From NCBI RefSeq assembly GCF_009765995.1, contig NZ_LMUI01000004.1:49187-113186 (forward strand): a stretch of DNA of 64,000 bases, given 5' to 3'. The DNA comes from Methylocapsa sp. S129. Its GTDB lineage: Bacteria > Pseudomonadota > Alphaproteobacteria > Rhizobiales > Beijerinckiaceae. Within the stretch, counting starts at the first letter, position 1. Every line of letters begins with the position of its first letter. Below are positions 1 to 9,762 of the stretch, in pieces. The notes beneath the pieces were generated by a model. The model searched no databases. It saw only the letters and a list, made by a program, of their open reading frames with translations, and was not told the DNA's origin. Both the position numbers and the translations under genes were made by a program.

Positions 1-210
1 GTAGCCGATGGTGAGGACCAGCCCGCTCTCGCGAATGACGACGCCGCTTCCCGCTCTCTCGACGCCCAGAATGGGCGCAGTGAAGGCGTCCGGCGGGATC
101 GCCGAGCGGATCGCCACGATGGATTCGAGGGCGTGATCCAGATCGAAGCCGAACTCCTCGGCTCTGGGCTGATCGGGCGACGAAGCTTCCCAACGCGATT
201 TCTCGGCCAT
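1..210 (-). CDS. S1C-family trypsin-like serine protease, N-terminal part (partial)
   Basis: Seventy codons read leftwards from an ATG at 210 and run off the window edge. The visible end reads GSGVVIRESGLVLTIGY, the first strands of a chymotrypsin-fold domain as in DegP/HtrA-like and other S1C proteases; the catalytic His, Asp and Ser would lie outside the window. There is no signal peptide at the start (MAEKSRWEASSPDQ), so the protein as seen is cytoplasmic or exported by another route. It is transcribed divergently from the sugar epimerase gene, with about 210 bp between them. The family call rests on this short segment only. Confidence 0.6.
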   Translation of the reverse strand, partial: MAEKSRWEASSPDQPRAEEFGFDLDHALESIVAIRSAIPPDAFTAPILGVERAGSGVVIRESGLVLTIGY

Positions 211-421
211 GAACTCTTCCTGTGCGAAACGAACCAGTGATTTAGGTATGACGCGACCGTCGAACAACCAGTCGCCAGCTTTTTCGATCAGGCCGCGCAT
301 GTCGACATGATTTGGCGTCGCCGTCCCTTGCGCGCCCTCCCTTGTCCTCTTCAACGAAATGCCCGATCTTGCTTCGCGCGTCCGGCGCCGGGACCGGCAG
401 CATCGGGAGGCCGTTTGGTCA

Positions 422-1654
422 ATGACAGATATGTCCGCCGCTTCTCCGCCATGGCGTCAAAACGACGGCCACCGCCGCTGGCTGCAGAGCCAGGCCGACG
501 ACCTCTTCACGTTCTTCGAGAGCGAATCGTTTAATCCCGCCGGCGGTTTCCACGCCATCGACAATGCGGGCCATGCGATCAAGAGCGACGCCGTTCGCCC
601 TTTGCACGCGACCACGCGCATGGTCCATTGCTCCGCCATCGGCCATCTCCTGGGGCGGCCGGGCGCCGGTGATTTCGTCGACCACGGCATGGACGCCATC
701 CTCAATCGCCATCGCGACGCGAAGAACGGCGGCTATTTCTGGTCCTTCGACGACAATGGGCCGCGCGAGCGCGAAAAGCTCGCCTATGGCCACGCCTTCG
801 TGCTGCTTGCCGCCTCGAGCGCCAAACTCGTCGGCCATCCGCTCGCCGACAAGCTTTTGGCTGACATCAGCGAGGTGCTGGAGAAACGCTTCTGGGAAGC
901 AGCGCATGGCGCGAGCGCCGAGGAATTCGCGGCCGACTGGTCGCCGATTTCAGCCTATCGCGGACAGAATTCCAACATGCATCTGACCGAAGCGCTGATG
1001 GCGGCGTTCGAGGCGACAGGCGAGCGCGGCTATCTAGAAAAAGCGGAGAGCATCGCCGATCTGATCTTGCGGCGCATGGCGGGATCCGAACAATGGCGCG
1101 TGCCCGAGCACTACCATAGCGACTGGACGATCGACCGGGAATATAAGGGCTCCGACATGTTCCGCCCTTATGGAACGACGCCCGGTCATTGGCTCGAATG
1201 GTCGCGCCTCGCCATGCAATTATGGGAACTGGGCGAGCGCCGGGTCGATTGGCTGCCAGGCGCCGCCAAGGGGCTCTTCGTCCAGGCGACGAGCGTTGGC
1301 TGGGACGCGGCGACTGGCGGCTTTTATTACACGCTCGAGTGGAGCGGCGCGCCCCGTATCCGCGACCGGATCTGGTGGCCATGCTGTGAAGGAATCGGCG
1401 CGGCGGCGTTTCTGGCGGCGCATGAAAGCAGCGCTTTTTATGAGGACTGGTACCGGCGCATCTGGAGCTTCTCGGCGCGCCATTTCATCGACCGGCGCCA
1501 GGGCGGCTGGATTCCGCAACTCGACGATTCGCTGAGTCCCATCGACGGATATTTCGTCGGCAAGCCGGACATTTACCACGCCCTGCAGGCCTGCCTCATT
1601 CCGCTCTATCCGGCCAATTCGAGCCTGACGCGCGGCATCGTTCGGACGCGCTGA
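422..1654 (+). CDS. AGE-family epimerase/isomerase (mannose isomerase/YihS-like)
   Basis: A 410-residue protein of the N-acylglucosamine 2-epimerase superfamily, (alpha/alpha)6-barrel enzymes that isomerise or epimerise free sugars such as mannose/fructose. Family landmarks in order are RPLHATTRMVHC, GGYFWSFDD, YGHAFVLLAAS, QNSNMHLTEAL, DMFRPYGTTPGHWLEW and WWPCCEGIGA, which carry the conserved Arg and His residues of the barrel mouth. The start at 422 is preferred over an in-frame ATG at 359, because the extra 21 residues are Arg-rich and unlike the family. There is no signal peptide, so it is cytosolic. It converges on cysK. The exact sugar cannot be told from sequence. Confidence 0.85.
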   Translation: MTDMSAASPPWRQNDGHRRWLQSQADDLFTFFESESFNPAGGFHAIDNAGHAIKSDAVRPLHATTRMVHCSAIGHLLGRPGAGDFVDHGMDAILNRHRDAKNGGYFWSFDDNGPREREKLAYGHAFVLLAASSAKLVGHPLADKLLADISEVLEKRFWEAAHGASAEEFAADWSPISAYRGQNSNMHLTEALMAAFEATGERGYLEKAESIADLILRRMAGSEQWRVPEHYHSDWTIDREYKGSDMFRPYGTTPGHWLEWSRLAMQLWELGERRVDWLPGAAKGLFVQATSVGWDAATGGFYYTLEWSGAPRIRDRIWWPCCEGIGAAAFLAAHESSAFYEDWYRRIWSFSARHFIDRRQGGWIPQLDDSLSPIDGYFVGKPDIYHALQACLIPLYPANSSLTRGIVRTR

Positions 1655-1666
1655 GCGCCCGAACGA
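1638..1666. terminator. possible bidirectional terminator hairpin between epimerase gene and cysK
   Basis: An inverted repeat, TCGTTCGG at 1638-1645 and CCGAACGA at 1659-1666, with further CGC/GCG pairing inside, spans the stop of the epimerase gene and lies just past the cysK stop on the other strand. There is no T-run on either side, so it is a weak call. Confidence 0.3.
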
Positions 1667-1677
1667 CGCCTTCGATC

Positions 1678-2667
1678 TCACAATCCTTCAAACAGCGCCG
1701 TCGAAAGATAGCGCTCGGCGAAGGACGGGATGATGATGACAATGTTCTTGCCAGCGTATTCTGGGCGTCGGCCGACTTCGATCGCGGCGGCGATGGCGGC
1801 GCCAGAGGAAATGCCAACCGGAACGCCCTCAAGGCGAGCGACCAGCCGCGCCGTGTCGAAAGAGGTCTGGTTGCCCACTGTGACGACCTCGTCGATCACG
1901 CTGCGATCAAGGATGGCCGGCGCAAACCCCGCGCCGATGCCTTGAATCTTGTGAGGGCCCGGCTGGCCGCCCGACAGAACCGGTGAATCTTCCGGCTCCA
2001 CCGCGATCATTTTGAGGCCGGGCTTGCGCGCCTTCAGCACCTGACCGACGCCGGTGATCGTTCCGCCTGTGCCGACGCCTGAAACGATCGCGTCGACCTC
2101 GCCATGGGTGTCGTTCCAGATTTCTTCAGCGGTCGTGCGACGATGGATTTCCGGGTTAGCCGGGTTTTCGAATTGCTGGGGAATGACGGCGCCAGGCGTC
2201 GCGGCGACGATCTCCTGCGCCTTGGCGATTGCGCCTTTCATTCCTTGCGGCGCCGGCGTCAGGACGAGCTCGGCCCCTAACAGGGCCAGCATCTTGCGCC
2301 GCTCGATCGACATCGATTCCGGCATGACCAGGATCAGTTTGTAACCGCGCGCCGCGGCGACAAAGGCGAGCGCGATCCCCGTATTGCCGGAGGTCGGCTC
2401 GACAAGCACGCCGCGCCCCGGCGCGATTTTGCCTTGCGCCTCCAGAGCGTCGATCATCGCCACCCCGATACGGTCCTTGACGCTGGAGATCGGATTGAAA
2501 AACTCGAGCTTGGCCAGAAGATGCGCGCCGACGCCCTTCTCCTTCGCGATTCGATCAAGACGGACGATCGGCGTGTCGCCGATTGTGTCGGTAATCGAAT
2601 CATAAATACGCCCTCTGCCGGGAGCGCGCGCCCCAGGCTCAGCGCCTTTCGAATGAGCGTCGGCCAT
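1678..2667 (-). CDS. cysK: cysteine synthase A (O-acetylserine sulfhydrylase)
   Basis: A 329-residue PLP enzyme that condenses O-acetylserine with sulfide to give cysteine in the cytoplasm. The PLP lysine lies in [11 protein letters not shown] (about K64), the substrate loop is TSGNTGIAL, and the phosphate-binding Gly-rich loop is [10 protein letters not shown]. The start at 2667 follows a good GGAGG ribosome site and removes a 22-residue N-terminal run that is not part of the fold. The gene is last in a minus-strand series behind an Rrf2 regulator, about 105 bp away, which suggests that regulator responds to sulfur or cysteine status. CysK and CysM are hard to separate; the length and motifs favour CysK. 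Confidence 0.93.
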   Translation of the reverse strand: MADAHSKGAEPGARAPGRGRIYDSITDTIGDTPIVRLDRIAKEKGVGAHLLAKLEFFNPISSVKDRIGVAMIDALEAQGKIAPGRGVLVEPTSGNTGIALAFVAAARGYKLILVMPESMSIERRKMLALLGAELVLTPAPQGMKGAIAKAQEIVAATPGAVIPQQFENPANPEIHRRTTAEEIWNDTHGEVDAIVSGVGTGGTITGVGQVLKARKPGLKMIAVEPEDSPVLSGGQPGPHKIQGIGAGFAPAILDRSVIDEVVTVGNQTSFDTARLVARLEGVPVGISSGAAIAAAIEVGRRPEYAGKNIVIIIPSFAERYLSTALFEGL

Positions 2668-2772
2668 CACGAATCCTCCACTGCGCCGCCGATGTCTACA
2701 GCCGGCGACTGACGCTGCGAATGCTATCAGCAATGGACAGAGTGTCTATATGCAATGCGTCCAACCGCATTG

Positions 2773-3225
2773 TCAGATCGCAAAATCCCCGCCGGCTTTA
2801 TCGTCTTCAAGGATTCGGGCGGTGACCGCCTCGGCGCAAAGGTCTTCAACGGTGATGGCGTCGAGATTGGCGAGAAATCCGTCCCCGGCTTTTCGAACGC
2901 TAGGTTCGATAACTTTCTTGACGAGCTTGGAAGAGGCGCCGATTTCGCTCGGATCAGCCGCGCTCAAGGCCAAAGCGGTGCGCACGATTTCGCCTGCCGT
3001 GATCTTGCGTCTTTCGCGAGCGAGCTCATAACCGCCGCGAGGCCCGCGCACACCCTTCAGGATATTGGCTTGAACGAGCCCCTGCAGCAGCGTTTCAAGA
3101 TGGCGCGGCGGCAAATGATGGCGCGCGGCGAGCGATTTAGCTGCAACCGGCGTGGGCCGGGCGTAAAGCGCCACATCCACGACTGCGGCGATCGCAAGCA
3201 TGCTGCGCCTCGATAAAAGATTCAT
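2773..3225 (-). CDS. Rrf2-family transcriptional regulator
   Basis: A 150-residue winged-helix regulator: MNLLSRRSMLAIAAVVDVAL, the recognition-helix region LAARHHLPPRHLETLLQGL, and the wing GVRGPRGGYELAR, all typical of Rrf2/IscR/CymR. The three closely spaced cysteines that hold an Fe-S cluster in IscR and NsrR are absent; only one Cys remains (VEDLCAEA). That favours a cluster-free member such as the cysteine regulator CymR. The start at 3225 follows GGAG inside the end of dut and lies one base after the dut stop, so the two are translationally coupled. The nearest downstream gene is cysK, a likely target. A longer in-frame start at 3336 would overlap dut and is rejected. Confidence 0.87.
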   Translation of the reverse strand: MNLLSRRSMLAIAAVVDVALYARPTPVAAKSLAARHHLPPRHLETLLQGLVQANILKGVRGPRGGYELARERRKITAGEIVRTALALSAADPSEIGASSKLVKKVIEPSVRKAGDGFLANLDAITVEDLCAEAVTARILEDDKAGGDFAI

Positions 3226-3226
3226 G

Positions 3227-3688
3227 CTATTTCTCCGTGCCGCGTCCAGTTGACCCAAATCCACCCGCGCCGCGGGCGCTGCCTTCCAATCCGTCGCTCT
3301 CCACCAGCGCAACGCGCTCAACAGGAGAAACGACAAGTTGCGCGATTCGCGCGCCGCGTTTGATCACAAACGGATGACTCCCGAGATTTATCAATATGAC
3401 CCCGATCTCTCCACGGTAATCGGCGTCGATGGTTCCGGGACTGTTAAGGACTGTAACCCCGGAATGAAGCGCCAACCCCGAGCGGGGTCTGACCTGCGCC
3501 TCATAGCCCCGTGGCAAGGCGATCGCAAACCCCGTGGGGATCAGCGCTCTTCCGCCAGGTTGGAGGACGATGTCGGCATCCGCCGCCGAAGCAGCCATCA
3601 GGTCAAAACCGGCTGCATCTTCAGTATGATAGATCGGTAGCTGCAAATCCGCCGCGTGCGGAAGCCTCTTGATCGGAACATTGATCAT
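3227..3688 (-). CDS. dut: dUTP diphosphatase
   Basis: A 153-residue trimeric dUTPase that hydrolyses dUTP to dUMP and pyrophosphate, limiting uracil in DNA and feeding dTMP synthesis. All five family motifs are present in order: DAAGFDL (1), PRSGLA (2), [10 protein letters not shown] with the catalytic Asp and the uracil-binding loop (3), [10 protein letters not shown] (4), and the C-terminal [10 protein letters not shown] lid (5). Its ATG overlaps the coaBC stop as ATGA, the usual coaBC-dut order in many bacteria. Confidence 0.97.
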   Translation of the reverse strand: MINVPIKRLPHAADLQLPIYHTEDAAGFDLMAASAADADIVLQPGGRALIPTGFAIALPRGYEAQVRPRSGLALHSGVTVLNSPGTIDADYRGEIGVILINLGSHPFVIKRGARIAQLVVSPVERVALVESDGLEGSARGAGGFGSTGRGTEK

Positions 3689-4953
3689 GACTTGTTATGC
3701 AGCATAGCGGCCAGTCGATCAACCAGTCGCGCGGCTACCTCCTGCTTGCTCATTGTCGGCCAGGCTTCCACCGCCGTCGGCGTTACGAGATGGACGGCGT
3801 TGGTCTTTCCGCCGAATGTTCCAGACCCTTCGGCGACGCTATTGGCGAGGATCAAATCGCACCCCTTCTGCTCTAATTTACGACGCGCATTTTCGATCAG
3901 ATTTTCCGTCTCGGCGGCGAATCCGACAATCAACGCGGGACGACTGTTTAAGTTGCGGCCAATCGCCGCAAGAATGTCGGGGTTCTCGATCAGGGTAAGA
4001 CGCGGCGGTCCGCCCGCGCCTTTTTTCATCTTTTGCGCCCCCGAATGCTCGACGCGCCAATCGGCCACCGCCGCCGCCGCGATGAAAATGTCGGCGGGCA
4101 TGGCCGCCTCCACCGACGCCAGCATTTCGCGGGCGCTTTCGACATGGACCGTCTCGACGCCCGCAGGGTCGGCGATGCAAACCGGCCCGCTGACGAGCGT
4201 CACTCTTGCGCCGGCCTTGGCCGCCGCCTGGGCGATAGCGTGACCCTGTTGGCCAGAGGAGCGGTTGCCGATGAAGCGCACGGGATCAATCGGTTCATGA
4301 GTTGGGCCTGAAGTCACCAACACGTGTTTGCCGGCAAGCGGCCCTTTTGGTTCCTTATCGGTGCGCCCAACCCCTGGGGGCAGCGCAAGGGTGGTCGGCC
4401 TGGACAAGGCGTCTTCGATCGCCGCGACGATCGCCATCGGCTCGGCCATTCGGCCCGGGCCATATTCGCCGCAAGCCATGTCCCCGTCGTCGGGCCCAAC
4501 AAACAGAATTCCATCGTTGCGAAGCACGCCGACATTGCGCTGCGTCGCGGGGTGAAGCCACATGCGCAAATTCATCGCCGGCGCGACCAGAGTTTTCTTG
4601 TCGGTCGCCAGCAGCGCCGTCGTCGCCAGATCATTGGCGAGGCCATTGGCCATACGCGCCAGCAGATCCGCAGTGGCCGGCGCGACGACGACCAGATCGG
4701 CCTCGCGCGATAATTCGATGTGACCCATCTCGGCTTCGTCGGTCAGCGAGAACAGATCCTCATAGACCTTATCGCCGCTGAGCGCCGCCGCCGAAAGAGG
4801 CGTGATGAATTGCCTGGCGGCCGCCGTCATCACGACGCGCGCGTGGGAGCCCCGTTCATGCAAGCGGCGGATGAGCTCAAGCGCCTTATAGGCCGCGATG
4901 CCTCCGCCAATGACGAGGAGAATGCGGGAGCCCGACAGAGAAGTTTCAGTCAT
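3685..4953 (-). CDS. coaBC: bifunctional phosphopantothenoylcysteine decarboxylase / phosphopantothenate-cysteine ligase
   Basis: A 422-residue fusion enzyme of coenzyme A synthesis. The N-terminal flavoprotein half (CoaC) starts [16 protein letters not shown], has PAMNLRMW and the [14 protein letters not shown] segment with the catalytic Cys. The C-terminal half (CoaB, CTP-dependent ligase) starts near [22 protein letters not shown] (here VTSGPTHEP) and contains [10 protein letters not shown] and the KGCDLILAN segment. It overlaps dut by four bases and lies 46 bp behind ubiB. There is no sign of damage. Confidence 0.96.
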   Translation of the reverse strand: MTETSLSGSRILLVIGGGIAAYKALELIRRLHERGSHARVVMTAAARQFITPLSAAALSGDKVYEDLFSLTDEAEMGHIELSREADLVVVAPATADLLARMANGLANDLATTALLATDKKTLVAPAMNLRMWLHPATQRNVGVLRNDGILFVGPDDGDMACGEYGPGRMAEPMAIVAAIEDALSRPTTLALPPGVGRTDKEPKGPLAGKHVLVTSGPTHEPIDPVRFIGNRSSGQQGHAIAQAAAKAGARVTLVSGPVCIADPAGVETVHVESAREMLASVEAAMPADIFIAAAAVADWRVEHSGAQKMKKGAGGPPRLTLIENPDILAAIGRNLNSRPALIVGFAAETENLIENARRKLEQKGCDLILANSVAEGSGTFGGKTNAVHLVTPTAVEAWPTMSKQEVAARLVDRLAAMLHNKS

Positions 4954-4999
4954 CGATCGACACCATCGACAGGAGGGACCTTAAAACGCCGCAAGACCA

Positions 5000-6568
5000 T
5001 CATAGGCGATAGGCGATCCAGGCGAGGAGCGCCGCGATCGCAACAAGAACCGCCATCGGCGCGAAAGCCAAACGCCGCTCGTCGCGCAATGCGATCTTTT
5101 CAAGACTGTCGAACAGGCTGCCCGACGCCGCCGCGTCTTCCCAATGCTCGATCAGGCGGCCGAGCCGCTCCAACTGTTGCGGGGCGCCGGCGATGACTTT
5201 GGCGAGTAGAGAAAGATTGCGGCCGAGGTCCTCGATTTTGCCGCGCGGCCCCAGATTCTCGGCGATCCAGGCGCCGACGACCGGTTCGGCGGTCGCCCAC
5301 ATATTGAGCCTGGGGTCGAGCTTGCGCGCGACGCCTTCGACCACGACCATGGTCTTTTGCAGCATGACCAGTTCGATGCGCGTCGCCATGTCGAAGAGAG
5401 CCGTGATTTCAAAGAGCAATGTCAGCAACTTGGCCATTGAAATCTGGTCGGCGGTGCGCGAATGGATGGGCTCGCCGATAGCGCGAATAGCCTGCGCGAA
5501 ATCCTCGACCCGATGCGTTTGCGGGACATAACCAGCTTCGAAATGCACTTCAGCGACGCGTTGATAATCACGGGTGATGAACCCGTAAAGTATCTCGGCG
5601 AGAAACCGTCGCTCCTTCAGCCCGAGACGCCCCATAATGCCGAAATCGACGGCAGCGATGCGCCCTTGCAGATCGATGAACAGGTTGCCCTGGTGCATGT
5701 CGGCATGAAAGAGCCCGTCGCGAAGAGCGTGGCGCAGAAAGGACTGGATAAGCGTGCGCCCCAGTTTGGCCGGATCGAATCCGGCGCCGGCGAGCCGGTC
5801 CGGATCGGACAACGGCAGGCCGTCGATCCACTCCGTCGTCAGCACCTCGCGCGTAGTGCGATCCCAGTCGATCGCGGGCACGCGAAACTCAGAATCGTCG
5901 GCCGTATTTTCGGCGAACTCGGAAGCCGCGGCCGCCTCAAGGCGAAAATCCATCTCAATGCGCACCGAACGCGCGAGGGCCTCGACAATCTCGACCGGTT
6001 TCAATCGGCGCATATCCGGCGCCATGCGTTGAGCCAGCCTTGCGGCAAAAAACATATCGGAAAGATCGCGGGCGAAGCGCCGCTCGACGCCCGGGCGCAG
6101 AACTTTCACCGCGACTTCGCGCGTTCCCTCGCCGTCTTTGACGCGTGCGCGATGCACCTGGGCGATCGAAGCCGCGGCTACCGCTTCGCCGAACTCGACA
6201 AACAGAGTGTCGAGCTTCACGCCAAAGGCCGTCTCGATCGTCGCGACGGCGACGCTGCGCGGTTGAGGGGACACCCGATCCTGCAGCCGTTCAAGCTGTT
6301 CCACGACTTTGGGGCCGACAATGTCGGCTCGGGTCGAGACGAACTGGCCAAGCTTCACATAGGAAGGGCCAAGCCGGTCGATCGCGGCGGAGAGGCCGCC
6401 AAGGCCCTTGGCGCCGCGCCGCGCCAAAAGATTGGCGAGCGCAAGCGGCGCGCGCGCCAACGGCGGCAATATGTGCGGATCGATGTCGACGAACGCGCCT
6501 TCGCGCGCAAGCACGAAGCCGGCCCGGGCGAGGCGGGCGCAATGGCCGAGATTTGCAAAGGGCCGCAA
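5000..6568 (-). CDS. ubiB: UbiB, ABC1/ADCK-family ubiquinone biosynthesis ATPase
   Basis: A 522-residue atypical protein kinase-like protein needed for ubiquinone synthesis. The family signature KxGQ is in GPSYVKLGQFVSTRADIVG (K72), the alanine-rich nucleotide loop is AAASIAQVHRA, and the catalytic DMHQGN and VDFGIMGRL segments follow. The last about 25 residues (LAFAPMAVLVAIAALLAWIAYRL) form a membrane helix, as in other UbiB proteins. It begins two bases after the ubiE stop, the common ubiE-ubiB pairing. Confidence 0.94.
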   Translation of the reverse strand: MRPFANLGHCARLARAGFVLAREGAFVDIDPHILPPLARAPLALANLLARRGAKGLGGLSAAIDRLGPSYVKLGQFVSTRADIVGPKVVEQLERLQDRVSPQPRSVAVATIETAFGVKLDTLFVEFGEAVAAASIAQVHRARVKDGEGTREVAVKVLRPGVERRFARDLSDMFFAARLAQRMAPDMRRLKPVEIVEALARSVRIEMDFRLEAAAASEFAENTADDSEFRVPAIDWDRTTREVLTTEWIDGLPLSDPDRLAGAGFDPAKLGRTLIQSFLRHALRDGLFHADMHQGNLFIDLQGRIAAVDFGIMGRLGLKERRFLAEILYGFITRDYQRVAEVHFEAGYVPQTHRVEDFAQAIRAIGEPIHSRTADQISMAKLLTLLFEITALFDMATRIELVMLQKTMVVVEGVARKLDPRLNMWATAEPVVGAWIAENLGPRGKIEDLGRNLSLLAKVIAGAPQQLERLGRLIEHWEDAAASGSLFDSLEKIALRDERRLAFAPMAVLVAIAALLAWIAYRL

Positions 6569-6570
6569 AT

Positions 6571-7332
6571 CTAGAGTTTCCAGCCTGAATGAATGGCGAC
6601 CACGCCTCCGGACAATCTTGTAAAATCCACACGCGAAAAGCCCGCGTCGCCGATCATATCCGCGAAACGCTCGGGCGTTGGGAAGCGGCGGATCGATTCG
6701 ACGAGATAGCGGTAGGGCTCGCCATCGCCGGTGATGACCTTGCCCAGCGCGGGAATGGCGGTGAAGGAATAGGCGTCATAGAGGCGATCGAGAAGCGGCG
6801 TATCGACGCGCGAGAATTCAAGGGCAAGGAAGCGTCCGCCGCGCTTCAGCACGCGATGGGCCTCGCTCAAAGCCTTGTCGATACGCGGCACATTGCGGAT
6901 GCCGAATGCGATCGTATAGGCGTCGAAACGATCGCTGGGCAACGGCAGCGCCTCGGCATTGCCCTCGACAAAGGTCACGCGCTCGCCGGTTTTACGCTTG
7001 GCCGCACGCTCGCGACCGACCCGCAGCATATCGCGGTTGACGTCGAGCGCCGTCACCGCGGTGAGCCGGCCGCCGGCGTCGGCGACGCGAAAAGCGACAT
7101 CGCCGGTGCCGCCCGCGACATCGAGATGCGCGAACGGCCGGTCGCGGGGAGGCCGCACTTTGGCCACGAGCAGGTCTTTCCACAGCCGGTGCAAGCCCAA
7201 CGACATCAGATCGTTCATCAGGTCGTAGCGGTCGGCGACCTTATGGAAGACGTCATCGACCAGCCCCTGCTTCTCATCGAGCGGGACTTGCTGATAGCCG
7301 AAATGCGTATTTTCACGAACCGACGACGACAT
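6571..7332 (-). CDS. ubiE: UbiE, demethylmenaquinone / 2-polyprenyl-methoxybenzoquinol C-methyltransferase
   Basis: A 253-residue SAM-dependent methyltransferase for the C-methylation step of ubiquinone synthesis. The N-terminus [20 protein letters not shown] is diagnostic, motif I is [12 protein letters not shown] (about 70-81), and [17 protein letters not shown] and [14 protein letters not shown] are family motifs. The start at 7332 (MSSSVREN) has a CGGAG site upstream and matches the usual length; the longer open frame to 7437 adds a basic stretch not seen in the family. Confidence 0.95.
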   Translation of the reverse strand: MSSSVRENTHFGYQQVPLDEKQGLVDDVFHKVADRYDLMNDLMSLGLHRLWKDLLVAKVRPPRDRPFAHLDVAGGTGDVAFRVADAGGRLTAVTALDVNRDMLRVGRERAAKRKTGERVTFVEGNAEALPLPSDRFDAYTIAFGIRNVPRIDKALSEAHRVLKRGGRFLALEFSRVDTPLLDRLYDAYSFTAIPALGKVITGDGEPYRYLVESIRRFPTPERFADMIGDAGFSRVDFTRLSGGVVAIHSGWKL

Positions 7333-7440
7333 AAACTGGCTCCGATGGCGACGGACCATAGCGATTGACGACGCTGATAGCATTCTTTCCCGCGCGGCGC
7401 CCTTTTTGCGGTCGGGCGCACGCCAAAACCGATTCAATGC

Positions 7441-8199
7441 CTACTCACGCTTCCGCAGGAGATAAATGTCCATGATCCATCCCTTTCGCGCCCGAGCCTC
7501 GGCTCGAATTCGCTCGATCTCGGCGGCGACCGCCCGCACATCGCCCGACACAAGAATCTCATCTTTCGTTCCGATATAAGCGCCCCAATAGATATCCACG
7601 TCCGCGTCCTTAACGGCCTTGAACGCGCAATCGGCGTCGAGCATCACCACGACATTGTCGAATCCGTCGGGAAAGCCCGCCGCCACGTTGCGGCCGGTGG
7701 TGATCTCGACCGCCGTCCCGATCTGATTCAGGGAAATCTTGTGGGCGGCGGCGAGGGCCTGGACGCTGCTGACGCCGGGAATCACTTCATAGGCGAACTG
7801 CACAGCGCCTCTGGCGAGGATCTGTTGGACGATCCGCAACGTGCTGTCATAGAGCGCCGGATCGCCCCAAACGAGAAAGGCGCCGCATTCGTCCTCGCCC
7901 AGTTCTTGCGCAATCATCCTCTCGAAGATGGCGACCCGCCGCTGATGCCAATCCTTCACGGCCGATTCGTAGGATGAGGGCTTCCGGTCGCGCTCTGGGT
8001 CCGGCGCGGAGACGGTCCTGTATGATCTGCCCTTGATGTGGGTTTCGCAGATCTCCTGCCGGAGGCGCGCCAAATCCTCTTTCTCGCGCCCCTTGTCGAG
8101 CGCAAAAAAGACATCGACTTTGTTGAGCGCCTCGACCGCCTGCACGGTGATATGGTCGCGATGTCCGGCGCCGATGCCGATAATAAACAACTTCCGCAT
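7441..8199 (-). CDS. cobF: precorrin-6A synthase (deacetylating)
   Basis: A 252-residue SAM-dependent methyltransferase of the aerobic cobalamin pathway, which methylates C1 of precorrin-5 with loss of the acetyl unit. The N-terminus LFIIGIGAGHRDHITVQAVE is the family's glycine-rich loop, and FLVWGDPALYDSTLRI and YEVIPGVSSVQALAA are further conserved segments. CobF marks the oxygen-dependent B12 route. No other cob gene is in the window, so the gene stands apart from its pathway. The MBL hydrolase stops 13 bp upstream on the same strand, so they probably share a transcript. Confidence 0.93.
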   Translation of the reverse strand: MRKLFIIGIGAGHRDHITVQAVEALNKVDVFFALDKGREKEDLARLRQEICETHIKGRSYRTVSAPDPERDRKPSSYESAVKDWHQRRVAIFERMIAQELGEDECGAFLVWGDPALYDSTLRIVQQILARGAVQFAYEVIPGVSSVQALAAAHKISLNQIGTAVEITTGRNVAAGFPDGFDNVVVMLDADCAFKAVKDADVDIYWGAYIGTKDEILVSGDVRAVAAEIERIRAEARARKGWIMDIYLLRKRE

Positions 8200-8212
8200 C
8201 TTTGGGCGCCTT

Positions 8213-9262
8213 TTAAGCGGCGGCGGTCAAACGAGCCGGTCCAGCCGTTCGTTCGGCCCAACGCAATTCGCCTCGGGCGAGCATGTAATTCACATGGGCG
8301 AGCAATTCGCTGAAGGCGAACCCCATTTGATGGGGGTCGAGTTTGCGCGTGAACATGACGGTCAGCAGTTCGGCCGGCCGATGGGGTTTTTCCTCGCACG
8401 CCTGGCGCAAGGCCTCGCAGCGGGCTTCATGATGCGCCATCAGTTCGCTCGCGCGCTCGTGCAGGCCATAAAAAGGCAATTGATGGCCGGGCAGCACCAA
8501 TCCATCCGCGGGCAGATCGGCTTTCAACGCACGCAGCGAGCGCAAATAGAGGCCGAGCGGATCGCCGCGCGGGCTCATCGCCGCAACGCTGACATTGGGG
8601 GAAATTTTGACGAGAACCTGATCGGCCGCCAGAAACAGCTTCTCGTCGCGGCAGAACAGCATGAGCTGCTCGGGCGCGTGACCGTCGCCCGCCAAAACCT
8701 CGAATTTGCGCCCGCCGATGGCGAGTTCGTCGCCCGCCACCAGACGCTCAAAGGTCGGCGGCAGAGGCGCGACCATGCCGAGATAATCATGGCCCATCGT
8801 TGCAATCAGCGCGGTCGTCGCCTCATCCAGGCCGTTGCGCAGATAAAAGTCGCGATAGACCGGCGCCTGAAGCTTGCCCGGCGCAAGGCTGAGGTTCAGG
8901 CATTCGATGTAAGCGGTCTGGCTGGTGAGGAGCGGAATATCAAACTTTTCGGTCAGCCAGCCAGCAAGACCGATGTGGTCGGGATGCATATGGGTGACGA
9001 TCAGCCGCGTCAGGCGTCTGCCCGCTAACGGTCCGGACAGAAGCGCGTTCCAGGCCATGCGCGCATTCTCATCGTCGATTCCGGTATCCACCACGGCCCA
9101 ACCATCGCCATCGTCGATGAAGTAGACATTGACGTGATCGAGCCTGAACGGCAGCGGAATGCGCGCCCATAAAATGCCCGGCGCGACCTCGATCGCCTCG
9201 CCTTTTTCGGGCGGGGTGGGAAAAGGAAAGATCAGAGGCGCGGCTTCTATCGATTTTGTCAT
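8213..9262 (-). CDS. MBL-fold metallo-hydrolase (LACTB2-like)
   Basis: A 349-residue metallo-beta-lactamase-fold hydrolase. The di-metal motif HMHPDHIG (HxHxDH, residues 91-96) is intact, GDGHAPEQLMLF supplies the next His, and LVLPGHQLPF the last. The C-terminal 80 residues, about the segment ELMAHHEARCEALRQA onward, fit the small winged-helix domain of the LACTB2 group. The start at 9262 is chosen for its AAAGGAG ribosome site; an upstream in-frame ATG at 9289 lacks one. The substrate is unknown. It may form an operon with cobF. Confidence 0.85.
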   Translation of the reverse strand: MTKSIEAAPLIFPFPTPPEKGEAIEVAPGILWARIPLPFRLDHVNVYFIDDGDGWAVVDTGIDDENARMAWNALLSGPLAGRRLTRLIVTHMHPDHIGLAGWLTEKFDIPLLTSQTAYIECLNLSLAPGKLQAPVYRDFYLRNGLDEATTALIATMGHDYLGMVAPLPPTFERLVAGDELAIGGRKFEVLAGDGHAPEQLMLFCRDEKLFLAADQVLVKISPNVSVAAMSPRGDPLGLYLRSLRALKADLPADGLVLPGHQLPFYGLHERASELMAHHEARCEALRQACEEKPHRPAELLTVMFTRKLDPHQMGFAFSELLAHVNYMLARGELRWAERTAGPARLTAAA

Positions 9263-9345
9263 CGCTCCTTTTACACAATTTGGCGCCATTCAAGCCACCG
9301 GCCCGGAACTTGACCCCGGCGCCGCGCCCCCCTATTGCCTCACGC

Positions 9346-9746
<401 letters not shown>

Positions 9747-9762
9747 GATTTTTATGCGAGCC

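Noticed and set aside
5462..6574. Plus-strand 370-codon frame
   Set aside because: Antisense to ubiB; composition is that of a shadow frame and no motif is found.
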